From assembly GCA_016764535.1 (NCBI GenBank), contig JAESRR010000152.1, positions 11,320 to 21,430 of the forward strand: a stretch of 10,111 nt of DNA, given 5' to 3'. Below the pieces are notes generated by a model. It was not told the DNA's origin. It made no database searches and was given only the letters and a program-made list of their open reading frames with translations. The stretch comes from Cohaesibacteraceae bacterium (GTDB lineage Bacteria > Pseudomonadota > Alphaproteobacteria > Rhizobiales > Cohaesibacteraceae). The position numbers were made by a program, and so were the translations under genes. This document shows positions 1 through 7,526 of the stretch, in pieces (the first letter of the stretch is position 1; each line of letters begins with the position of its first letter).

Positions 1-3000
1 AATACGATTGAAAACCTGCGATTGAAGCTTCTTGATCTCAGTCGGCGTAATCCTTTGGTTTCAACCCGGTTTTCTGCGCGGTCCAACTCTCATTTTCGTG
101 TGGTTGATGAACTGCCCGATGTATTGTCATTTGATTTGGGAAACCAGCAAAGCCTTCGGTTGATGCCGTTACCGGCACTGGATGAAGACCCTAAAGATGA
201 ACAGGGAGCGTTGTTTCAGGGTGTTCTGGCAAATGCCAGGCTCACAGACGAAGAATTTCAGTCATCGATGGATGAAGTGGATGCTTCGTCTGAAAGTGCT
301 CTGGAACAAATTCGCCACCTGGAACGCGAACTGAAAGACCGTCTGCGTGTTTCGCTGGAAATGCCTCCCCACGTCACATCGGGAGAAATATCTCTCATCC
401 AGCATGCGCGAAATAACGGCATTACCCCGTCCTATGAATTACCCCAGCCGACGGAGATTCATCAGGATGGCCGGCATACAGATTCAGATATTCAAACTCT
501 GTTACTTCCCGGCGATCTGGATCGTAAACTTATTGCACTGATGTCCAAATGCAAAACCTGGCAGCAGGAAACCGGCATTCACGTATTGCATGCCGGATTT
601 GGGTTTTTGGAATGGTCCGATCCGAAAAACGATGCCAAATCCATGTCACCACTGATTTTGATGCCAATTGAAATCAATAAAACCAAATCGGCGAACGGTC
701 TTGAGTTCCATGTCAGGAATACCGGCGAACCTGCCGAGGTAAATCTGGTGCTCGGCGAGAAGATGCGCCGTGAATTCGGTATCGAATTACCGTCTTTTGA
801 TGGCGGGTCGATTGAAGATTATCTCGGGAAAGTCAATGATGCCTCGCCGAAATCCCTGCCCTGGAAAGTCCTTCGACAGGTTGCATTTGGCGTGTTTCCG
901 TCTGCACGAATGGCGATGTATCATGATCTGGATACAAGCAAATATACTTTCCATAATAATAAGGCGTTGTGTCAGTTATTTGGTGGGGCGGACAGAAGCG
1001 GGGGCTCTCATTTTGCCGACGAATACGAGGTCGACCAACCGGCGATTGAGAACAAGGTTCCCTGCCTTGTACTGGATGCAGACTCATCGCAATTCAGCAC
1101 GCTGGTGGATCTTGCGGATGGCAAGAACATTGCTGTTGAAGGTCCTCCCGGTTCGGGAAAATCTCAAACTATTGTCAATGCAATCGCAGCGGCGCTGGTT
1201 GATGGTAAAAAGGTGCTTTTTGTTGCCGAGAAACAGGCAGCGCTCAATGTCGTAAAATCACGTCTTGAAGCAATTGGCCTTGGTGAATTTGTATTGCCAC
1301 TCCAGGCGCAACAATCTTCCAGAGCACTTATAATCCAGTCCATTCGTGATCGTTTCGAGCTTGAACCATCCGGTCGTCACAGCGATTACGGTCACAAACT
1401 TGAAGCTTTCCGTAAAACCAGATCTGAGATATCGCGGTACATTGATATCCTGACCGCCAAACATGGTCAAACCGGTCTGACGGTATTTGAAATTCTTGGA
1501 AATACGATAGCCACAAGAGAAATACTGGACGACAAACCCAGAGAATTGCAAACATCCCGGATTTCGGAAGCATCGACTTTTGATGCAGGTTATATTGAAC
1601 AGCTTCAGGTCCTGTCTCGGGATGTAGCAACCGCCTGGGAAAAGGCAGAAAATGCCCTTCCGTTCTGGAAACAAACACGATTGTGTAATGTGGACCGGTT
1701 TCTGGTGGAGCATATTTGTGAAGAAGCTGTTGCTGCATCCCGGGCATTTGATGAACTGGGAACGTTACACGAGCAACTTTCCGGATTTGGACTAAAAGTC
1801 GTCACAAATCAACAGGATCTCACAATAATCAGAGACTGTCTTGTGTCTCTTGTACATCTGGAAACCGAACTTGATACCAGGCTAATTCGTTCCCTGTGTG
1901 AACAGGGTCGTCTCTCTGAACTGAAAACTTTTCTTGTTCAATGTGAAAACTATCGTCAGCAGGCCGGAAAATTGTCTGATGTATTTTTTGACCATTTAGA
2001 TGTGGACCTTGGTAACCGTTTGCGGTCTCTTGAAATACATTGCAAGGCTCATAAATTTGAGACATTGAATGTTTATGCCCTGCTTGACGGGCAAAGAGCC
2101 AACAGTGCCCGTCAGACATATCGACTGAGGATTATTCGGGCACTGGAACCGATTGTTAAATTTCTTCCAGATGGCGGTAAATGCGCCCTCTTACAAATTT
2201 CAGCGGCTCACAACCTCGTAAATTTGACCGGCATTCCGGCCTTGTCTCTCCGGTCTGAAATATTATCGGACCCCATAGCAAGTAATCTGCTGGCTACCGC
2301 GCTTGTCACCGGTGAAAAACTCAACCAGGAGCGAACAGAGCTTGAAAAACTATTTTCTTTGTCTTTGATTGGTTCCAGAGATGAAATAGCAAGCTTGATT
2401 GCGGTGTTTCGTAGTGCAGGTTCCCTGCGGTTTCTTTCTCCCGGATTTCGTTCGGCCAGGCGATCCTATTGTCAAATGTCATTGCGTGACTCTTTCGGGA
2501 TTGAAGAAGCAGTTTCAGACTTACGCATGTTGCTGGACTGGAACCTTTCACAAAACAAATTCTCTCAAGACCCGCAAAATGCGAGCCTGTTTGGCATAAA
2601 TTTCCGTGGCCTGGACACAGATTTTGCGTTGTATTCCAGATTGATGAATTTCTATAATCTGCTGGATGTCAGGCTGCCGGGTGTAATTCATCGAAATTTC
2701 AGGCAATTCCTCAAGAGCTGTGACGTTGATCTCCTTCAATCTTTTCCGAAAATAGAAGAATGGCTGCAAGATAATTCTATTCAGGATTTGGTGAATTCAG
2801 CGCGAAATATTCAGTCAACGCAGAGTGAGCTTGATAAGGCAATTGGTGACCTGGGTACGATGATCGCCATATTCAAAAACCCGGATCAAATCGAAGTCTC
2901 TTCTCTTTCCCAATATGCAAGTCTGATTGACGCTTTGCTTGCTGATCAAAATCGTCTGGATGGCTCGGAAATTGAACAATTTCTGGGTGACCGGTTCAGG

Positions 3001-5445
3001 GGCGTTAATACGATTGGTTCGGAATTTTCAAATGAAGTATCAGCCGCAGGTTTGATCGTTGATTTACCTTGCGAATTTGATGTTATAGTTTCAATTCTGG
3101 AATCCCGATCTACTGCAGAGTGTTCAGCCTTGATTACACAAGCGGTAAGTCAGGGAGAGATTGCCGGTGTGTTGCTTGATAAACTGTGCGCGCTCGCCAG
3201 GATTGATCGCGGTAATATGACCGATGCAGCGAGTGCTGCACAAATTAGTGCCAATCTTTTGGCGGCATCCAGAGATGAAGCCGGTCTTCATGATCATTCG
3301 AAATATGCCGCCGTAAGCGAGGAATTTGATAAATCCGAATTGTCCTGGGTCAAAACGGCATTGCTGAATGCCGGGTTCCCGTTGACCGATCTGGATTTGA
3401 TATCAGTTGCCGTTGTTCATTTGGCCATGGCCCGTCATGTTTTTGATCAATATGGAGCGAAGCTTTCTTCTTTCAACGGTGAAAAGCTCAATGGGTTGCG
3501 TAAGCGTTTGGCATCTCTCGACAGAGAAATAATCAAGATGGCGCGCACGCACGTAAAAGCAAAAATATGTCAGGCTTCAAATCCGGCTGAGGGTGTTGGT
3601 CGTGGCAAGAAATCTCTCTGGACGGAGATGGCGCTTATTCGTAATGAGATCAATAAAAAGAAGGCTCATATTTCAGTCAGGAATTTAACCAGTCGCGCAG
3701 GTCGGGCGCTTCTTGAGTTGAAACCCTGCTGGATGATGTCTCCACTTGCTGTTGCGCAATATCTCCAGAAACATGACCAGTCCTTCGATCTTTGTATCAT
3801 TGATGAAGCTTCACAAATGCCGCCTGAAAACTCTATAGGTGCGATTGCCAGATCCGGTCAAATCATGGTTGTTGGAGATACCAACCAGCTGCCGCCATCC
3901 AGCTTCTTTCGTAAAATGCTGGACGATGATGATATTGATGAAGACGAGAAAGTCGTCGAGGAATCCATACTTGAAGCTGCCAATGCAGCTTTCCACCCAA
4001 AGCGCAGATTACGCTGGCATTACCGGTCAAGGCATTCGGCGCTGATTAATTTTTCCAGTCACATGGTCTACGATAACAGGTTGATAATTTTCCCTTCTGC
4101 GAATGATACAAATTCTACAAGGGGAGTTTCACTGATCAAAGTCGAGGGTAATTATCATGCAGGCACCAATAATGATGAAGCGACCGCGATGGTGGATGCT
4201 GCTATTAATTTTATGCACACAAGGCCCAATCAATCTCTTGGCCTTGTCACTCTCAATCAAAAGCAACGCGAACTAATCTCGGAGAAAATGGATTTTGCGA
4301 TTGCAGATGATGAGTTTGCCTCAAAATACATTGATTATTGGTCAGACGAAGCTGACGGTCTTGAAGCGTTTTTCATCAAGAACCTTGAGAATGTGCAGGG
4401 GGATGAACGGGATGTGATATTTATTGGTACCGTTTATGGGCCGGAAAAACCAGGGGCTCCGGTTATGCAACGCTTTGGTCCAATTAACGGGCTGGCTGGC
4501 CGCCGTCGCCTTAATGTTCTTTTTTCCCGGGCAAAGGAGCAGATGGTTACATTCTCTTCAATGACAGCAGCGGACATCAGAGCAGATGAACATGGTAATG
4601 CTGGTACCTACATGCTCAAAAAATGGCTCGAATATTCTGTGACCGGAATATTGCCTGCGAGCGAACAAACTGACCCTGAACCGGGTTCCGTGTTTGAAGA
4701 ATATGTCATTAAACAGATCGAGGCTATGGGCTGCGAAGCGGTCCCTCAAATTGGTGTGAAGGGTTACAGCATCGACATTGGTGTGAAACACCCGGACTGG
4801 CCACACGGGTTCATCATGGCTGTTGAATGTGATGGCGCAACATACCATTCGTCAAAATCGGCACGGGAACGGGATCGTTTAAGACAAGAAGTTCTTGAGG
4901 GTCTGGGCTGGAATTTTCACAGAATCTGGTCAACAGACTGGTTTAATGATGCGCGCAGGGAAACAGATATTCTGAAAACGGCAATTGATGCAAGGCTTCA
5001 ACATTTGCAAAACGGCCTGGCCTCATCAACATCAAAAGTTCAGGGCATTTCTGAAGTTAACAAAACATCTGAACATGAAACTGATCCGGTCGACATAGAT
5101 CTGGAATTTGCGTTGATTTCCGCTCCACCTATGCCCGAAACAAGTTCTGCAATCTTCACGGAATCGAAACGGCAAAATCATTATATCTCGGTTGGTGACA
5201 GAGTACTGGTCAAGTTCCTGACGGGTGATACAAACGGGCTTGAAATTACATTGAGCGATACACAGGATTTACCCGACGAGGGGATTATTCATATCGAAAA
5301 ACCTCTTGGTTCTGTGCTGCTGGATGCAGAAGAAGGCGATACAGTTGAACTACTGATTGGCAGTTATCGTCATCAGGCGCTGATCGAGAAAGTTATCAAG
5401 GGCAATGCTGCGTCAAATTACGGTTCTGATACGCTTCCGGATTAA
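1..5445 (+). CDS. DUF4011 / superfamily 1 helicase with Vsr-like nuclease and GreA/B-like C-terminal domain (5' end outside window)
   Basis: Very large multidomain DNA/RNA helicase-nuclease, probably cytoplasmic. The frame is open to the left edge. The first internal start-like codon is TTG at 22, but the text before it (ENLRLKLLDLSRRNPL) is the typical DUF4011 opening, so the true start lies upstream. Residues below are counted from that TTG. DUF4011-like region about 1-300 (SPLILMPIEI at 209-218). Walker A GPPGSGKSQT 374-383; motif Ia starting VLFVAEKQAAL at 398; PCWMMSPLAVAQYL from 1235; Walker B DEAS 1261-1264; VGDTNQLPPSSFF 1284-1296; WHYRSRH 1332-1338; ENVQGDERDVIF about 1456-1467; GRRRLNVLFSRA 1493-1504. 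A PD-(D/E)XK nuclease of the Vsr/MTES_1575 type spans about 1558-1650, with D1585, E1602-C-D1604, Y1608-H1609 and HRIWSTDWF 1633-1641. A polar linker leads to a GreA/GreB C-domain-like segment at about 1722-1794. Residues about 425-1180 match nothing I recognise. The helicase and nuclease assignment is secure; an antiphage role is inferred from the family. No partner gene lies downstream. Confidence 0.93.
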   Translation, partial: NTIENLRLKLLDLSRRNPLVSTRFSARSNSHFRVVDELPDVLSFDLGNQQSLRLMPLPALDEDPKDEQGALFQGVLANARLTDEEFQSSMDEVDASSESALEQIRHLERELKDRLRVSLEMPPHVTSGEISLIQHARNNGITPSYELPQPTEIHQDGRHTDSDIQTLLLPGDLDRKLIALMSKCKTWQQETGIHVLHAGFGFLEWSDPKNDAKSMSPLILMPIEINKTKSANGLEFHVRNTGEPAEVNLVLGEKMRREFGIELPSFDGGSIEDYLGKVNDASPKSLPWKVLRQVAFGVFPSARMAMYHDLDTSKYTFHNNKALCQLFGGADRSGGSHFADEYEVDQPAIENKVPCLVLDADSSQFSTLVDLADGKNIAVEGPPGSGKSQTIVNAIAAALVDGKKVLFVAEKQAALNVVKSRLEAIGLGEFVLPLQAQQSSRALIIQSIRDRFELEPSGRHSDYGHKLEAFRKTRSEISRYIDILTAKHGQTGLTVFEILGNTIATREILDDKPRELQTSRISEASTFDAGYIEQLQVLSRDVATAWEKAENALPFWKQTRLCNVDRFLVEHICEEAVAASRAFDELGTLHEQLSGFGLKVVTNQQDLTIIRDCLVSLVHLETELDTRLIRSLCEQGRLSELKTFLVQCENYRQQAGKLSDVFFDHLDVDLGNRLRSLEIHCKAHKFETLNVYALLDGQRANSARQTYRLRIIRALEPIVKFLPDGGKCALLQISAAHNLVNLTGIPALSLRSEILSDPIASNLLATALVTGEKLNQERTELEKLFSLSLIGSRDEIASLIAVFRSAGSLRFLSPGFRSARRSYCQMSLRDSFGIEEAVSDLRMLLDWNLSQNKFSQDPQNASLFGINFRGLDTDFALYSRLMNFYNLLDVRLPGVIHRNFRQFLKSCDVDLLQSFPKIEEWLQDNSIQDLVNSARNIQSTQSELDKAIGDLGTMIAIFKNPDQIEVSSLSQYASLIDALLADQNRLDGSEIEQFLGDRFRGVNTIGSEFSNEVSAAGLIVDLPCEFDVIVSILESRSTAECSALITQAVSQGEIAGVLLDKLCALARIDRGNMTDAASAAQISANLLAASRDEAGLHDHSKYAAVSEEFDKSELSWVKTALLNAGFPLTDLDLISVAVVHLAMARHVFDQYGAKLSSFNGEKLNGLRKRLASLDREIIKMARTHVKAKICQASNPAEGVGRGKKSLWTEMALIRNEINKKKAHISVRNLTSRAGRALLELKPCWMMSPLAVAQYLQKHDQSFDLCIIDEASQMPPENSIGAIARSGQIMVVGDTNQLPPSSFFRKMLDDDDIDEDEKVVEESILEAANAAFHPKRRLRWHYRSRHSALINFSSHMVYDNRLIIFPSANDTNSTRGVSLIKVEGNYHAGTNNDEATAMVDAAINFMHTRPNQSLGLVTLNQKQRELISEKMDFAIADDEFASKYIDYWSDEADGLEAFFIKNLENVQGDERDVIFIGTVYGPEKPGAPVMQRFGPINGLAGRRRLNVLFSRAKEQMVTFSSMTAADIRADEHGNAGTYMLKKWLEYSVTGILPASEQTDPEPGSVFEEYVIKQIEAMGCEAVPQIGVKGYSIDIGVKHPDWPHGFIMAVECDGATYHSSKSARERDRLRQEVLEGLGWNFHRIWSTDWFNDARRETDILKTAIDARLQHLQNGLASSTSKVQGISEVNKTSEHETDPVDIDLEFALISAPPMPETSSAIFTESKRQNHYISVGDRVLVKFLTGDTNGLEITLSDTQDLPDEGIIHIEKPLGSVLLDAEEGDTVELLIGSYRHQALIEKVIKGNAASNYGSDTLPD
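5185..5403 (+). other. GreA/GreB C-terminal-like domain within the helicase-nuclease
   Basis: Protein-domain annotation for residues about 1722-1794 of the helicase gene. It opens with VGDRVLVKF (from 1724), matching the start of the Gre C-domain (FGATVTV in E. coli GreA as I recall it). It continues with EGIIHIEKPLGSVLL, which corresponds to the Gre pattern I-S-x-x-S-P-[LI]-[GA]-x-x-L-[IL], then EEGDTVELLIG and a final hydrophobic strand ending EKVIKG. In Gre factors and Rnk this FKBP-like fold contacts RNA polymerase. The N-terminal coiled coil that carries the acidic tip of GreA is absent, so transcript-cleavage stimulation is not expected. The assignment rests on motif pattern read by eye. 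Confidence 0.7.
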
Positions 5446-5464
5446 TGGATGACCAGTCTGGAGG

Positions 5465-5480
5465 CATGTTTGGCAACATG
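5465..5480. repeat. Short perfect inverted repeat between convergent genes
   Basis: CATGTT and AACATG flank a TGGC loop, giving a 6-bp hairpin in the 57-bp gap between the ends of the helicase gene and the gntR-type gene. Neither strand has a run of T after the stem, so it is at best a weak bidirectional stop signal. No better terminator is visible in this gap. Confidence 0.25.
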
Positions 5481-5502
5481 AACTTAATACCGTCGAAAAT
5501 GG

Positions 5503-6213
5503 CTATATGTCACGGTCTGCGATTTCAGAGCGCAGTTTCTCCATCATAATTTTTTGAGACATATCAAGGTGGTATTTGAGAGCCTGTGCCGCGGCATCTA
5601 CATCGCGAGTGACACAGGCCTTCAGAATGGCAGTATGTTCCTGATTAGAGCGTTTGCGGGATTCCATATCGTTCAAATGTAACCGGACATAACGTTCAGA
5701 AGCCGTGAACAGGATGAAACAAAACCGGTGCCCAAAAGCGCCATCTGCGCCTGATAGCAAGATTTCGTGGATGTTCTGATTTATATCCCCGACGCGCTCT
5801 TCCTCAGCAAGGTTTGTTTTTTCGTGCTCGATCCAGGTATGAGCCCGATCCAGATCGGTTTCGGTCAGGTTTGGAACCGAGCGAATAAGCAGCTCAACTT
5901 CAATTACCTTGCGAAGTTCAATAATTTCAGTTGCTTCACCAATGGAGCCTGGCAGAACCCGCGCGCCCCTGTTTCGTTCAAAACGAACCAGGTTCTCGCC
6001 TTCCAGTGTTCGCAATGCTTCGCGCACAGGGATTTTGGAAACACCAATTTCGTCTGCTACAAAATCCTGTCGCACCAGCATATGAGCGGGGAACGCTCCC
6101 GATACAATTGCTTCGCGCAGAATTCTTGCGACATAATCCGGCGTTGCCTGTGAAGATGGGTGATCCGCAAAACGTTTGACGATTGCGCCAAAGGCCTCAA
6201 TATTAATGCTCAT
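5503..6213 (-). CDS. GntR-family transcriptional regulator, FadR subfamily (FCD domain)
   Basis: DNA-binding regulator of 236 residues, a normal length for the FadR/FCD group. A winged helix-turn-helix occupies about residues 27-86: REAIVSGAFPAHMLVRQDFVADEIGVSKIPVREALRTLE shows the classic layout, with R64 and E65 in the recognition helix. The all-helical FCD ligand and metal-binding domain covers about 92-225. Its three histidines are in place (H149, H193 in QEHTAIL, H215), but the usual aspartate four residues before the first histidine is asparagine (N145). The ATG start at 6213 has a modest AAGTGA ribosome site upstream, and the gene ends in TAG. It is divergent from the ZnuA-like gene, so it may control itself and possibly that neighbour. 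Members of this family usually sense small carboxylates or sugar acids; the effector cannot be read from sequence. Family assignment is secure, target unknown. Confidence 0.93.
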   Translation of the reverse strand: MSINIEAFGAIVKRFADHPSSQATPDYVARILREAIVSGAFPAHMLVRQDFVADEIGVSKIPVREALRTLEGENLVRFERNRGARVLPGSIGEATEIIELRKVIEVELLIRSVPNLTETDLDRAHTWIEHEKTNLAEEERVGDINQNIHEILLSGADGAFGHRFCFILFTASERYVRLHLNDMESRKRSNQEHTAILKACVTRDVDAAAQALKYHLDMSQKIMMEKLRSEIADRDI

Positions 6214-6263
6214 GAAATTTCACTTGGTTGCGGGACTGCTGCCTGTGTCTTTTTGCCATTCGC

Positions 6264-6292
6264 ACTATATGGATGGAATACATTTTTGTCTT
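6264..6292 (-). promoter_or_regulatory. Candidate sigma-70 promoter for the GntR-family gene
   Basis: Read on the minus strand: -35 AAGACA (6292-6287, 4 of 6 matches to TTGACA), a 17-bp spacer, and -10 TATAGT (6269-6264, 5 of 6 matches to TATAAT). Transcription would begin near 6257 and leave a leader of about 44 nt before the ATG at 6213. Spacing is ideal, but this is a match by eye in an AT-rich gap. Confidence 0.4.
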
Positions 6293-6312
6293 GCATGAAT
6301 AATAGTCAGGGA

Positions 6313-6330
6313 ACAATTGTGTAAATTTAC
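6313..6330. promoter_or_regulatory. Two abutting palindromes, candidate operator in the divergent gap
   Basis: ACAATTGT (6313-6320) is directly followed by GTAAATTTAC (6321-6330), both perfect palindromes. They lie between the minus-strand promoter candidate and the weaker plus-strand promoter candidate. That position suits a regulator acting on both genes. The sequence is not a clear match to the FadR-type pattern TNGTNNNACNA nor to the Zur boxes I know, so no protein is assigned. Confidence 0.3.
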
Positions 6331-6340
6331 CCTCTACCGA

Positions 6341-6371
6341 TTGACTTTGATGTGCTGCCGGTTGTTTTACT
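6341..6371 (+). promoter_or_regulatory. Weak candidate promoter for the ZnuA-like gene
   Basis: TTGACT (6341-6346, 5 of 6 matches to the -35 consensus) is followed after 19 bp by TTTACT (6366-6371, 4 of 6 matches to the -10). The spacing is longer than ideal. Transcription would start near 6378, about 29 nt before the chosen ATG at 6407, which argues against the upstream ATG at 6317 being the start. Confidence 0.25.
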
Positions 6372-6393
6372 GTGGGTCTTCCCGGGTGGTTGC

Positions 6394-6399
6394 AAGGTG
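6394..6399 (+). promoter_or_regulatory. Ribosome binding site deciding the ZnuA-like start
   Basis: AAGGTG lies 7 nt before the ATG at 6407. The longer open frame from ATG 6317 would add 30 residues ahead of the signal peptide and shows no comparable site. Confidence 0.5.
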
Positions 6400-6406
6400 T
6401 ACCAAT

Positions 6407-7390
6407 ATGTCCATTTTCAATGTTCAGTTTCCAGCTTTACATTACAGTATCCAATGGCGCAAATGTAGTATTGCCGTGCTCATCTGGATTGTTGGTTTTA
6501 CGTCATTCACATATGCTGCTCCACGCATTGTTGTTACCATTGCACCGTTGCATTCCATTGTAGCTTCTGTCACCGGTGATGTTATAGATCCCCTGCTTTT
6601 GGTGCCAGGCAATATGTCGCCCCATGCAATTGCGCTTAGACCATCACAAGCGCGTATGTTGGCCAATGCCGACATGATTATTCGCATTGGCCCGCAACTG
6701 GAGCTGTTTCTGGAAGCCTCGCTTCGCGCATCCTCCCGCAAAGTGATCCTGGTTAATGCCATGGCGCTACCGGATATTACGTTACATGAAATTCGGGTAG
6801 AAGCGCTGGGGAGTGGCTCCGAACATGGAAATCCTCATGAAAATCACAACCATTCAGCAGATGATGGAGACATGCATGATCCACATATCTGGCTTGATCC
6901 TGATAATGCGGGGCTGATTGCGCAGGGAATTGCTTCACAACTTGCCAGCATTGATCCCGATAATGCCGTGGCATATCTGGAAAACGCTGATGCTTTTATT
7001 CTGCAAATGAAAGATCTGAAAAAGGAACTTTCAGTTCTGCTGAACCCTGTAAAAAGAGAACCGTTTTTTGTATTTCATGATTCCTGGCAATATTTTGAAA
7101 GCCGCTTTGGTCTAACGCAGGCAGGTGCTGTATCCCTTTCGCCGGAAAAAATACCAGGTGCAGCCCATCTTGTGAAACTTCGCGATCACATCGGTGAAAC
7201 GGGCGCACGCTGTTTGTTCTCCGAACCACAGTTTTCTGCAAAAATGGTACGTGTTCTGGCTTTGGATACTGGCATTGCTACTGCGGTGATTGACCCTCTG
7301 GGTGCAGATCTGGATCCCGGCCCGAACATGTATGTTCAAATGATGCGCAATAACGCCCGGATTTTGACCGATTGTCTGTCCGCTGGATAA
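6407..7390 (+). CDS. znuA: ZnuA-like periplasmic metal (zinc) ABC transporter substrate-binding protein
   Basis: Captures Zn2+ (possibly Mn2+) in the periplasm and hands it to a ZnuB/ZnuC-type importer. 327 residues, typical for cluster A-I metal-binding proteins. The signal peptide has a basic residue pair at 18-19 and a hydrophobic core at about 21-35, with cleavage likely near TYA-A (37/38). Family ligands are visible: H49 in IAPLHSIV, H73 in SPHAIALRPSQA, H160 in DPHIWLDP, H224 in FVFHDSW, and D296 in the VIDPLGAD segment. A flexible loop rich in His and acidic residues sits before DPHIW (H140, H144, H147, H149, H157), a hallmark of zinc rather than manganese members. The ATG at 6407 is chosen for its ribosome site and signal peptide. 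It is divergent from the GntR-family gene and 136 bp ahead of phoR. No znuB or znuC lies in the window and no clear Zur box is seen, so the transporter partner is unknown. Confidence 0.88.
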   Translation: MSIFNVQFPALHYSIQWRKCSIAVLIWIVGFTSFTYAAPRIVVTIAPLHSIVASVTGDVIDPLLLVPGNMSPHAIALRPSQARMLANADMIIRIGPQLELFLEASLRASSRKVILVNAMALPDITLHEIRVEALGSGSEHGNPHENHNHSADDGDMHDPHIWLDPDNAGLIAQGIASQLASIDPDNAVAYLENADAFILQMKDLKKELSVLLNPVKREPFFVFHDSWQYFESRFGLTQAGAVSLSPEKIPGAAHLVKLRDHIGETGARCLFSEPQFSAKMVRVLALDTGIATAVIDPLGADLDPGPNMYVQMMRNNARILTDCLSAG

Positions 7391-7513
7391 TCAAACAAAC
7401 CGACCGGTCCCGGACTGTCGAATTCATTTTTCTCCCGGGGCGAAACACTGTTGCTTGTTATTCATTCTGATGAGGATGCAATCCTTCGAAAGGTCAGTAT
7501 GATGCCCAAAAGC

Positions 7514-7520
7514 AGAAGGA
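7514..7520 (+). promoter_or_regulatory. Ribosome binding site of phoR
   Basis: AGAAGGA is placed 6 nt before the ATG at 7527, a strong site supporting this start. The rest of the 136-bp gap after the ZnuA-like gene holds no convincing terminator, promoter or Pho box. Confidence 0.55.
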
Positions 7521-7526
7521 AGCAGC

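Noticed and set aside
5767..6153. Open frame on the plus strand opposite the GntR-family gene (128 codons)
   Set aside because: No domain, no ribosome site, and fully antisense to a clear regulator gene.
6317..6406. Upstream extension of the ZnuA-like gene from ATG 6317
   Set aside because: It overlaps the palindromes and the promoter candidate and lacks a ribosome site, while ATG 6407 has AAGGTG at good spacing and leads straight into the signal peptide.
7402..7409. GACCGGTC palindrome after the ZnuA-like gene
   Set aside because: An isolated 8-bp palindrome with no loop and no T run; not a terminator and not a recognisable operator.
7415..7470. Possible Pho box upstream of phoR (CTGTCGA, CTGTTGC)
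   Set aside because: Single heptamer-like words without a second good repeat at 11-bp spacing.
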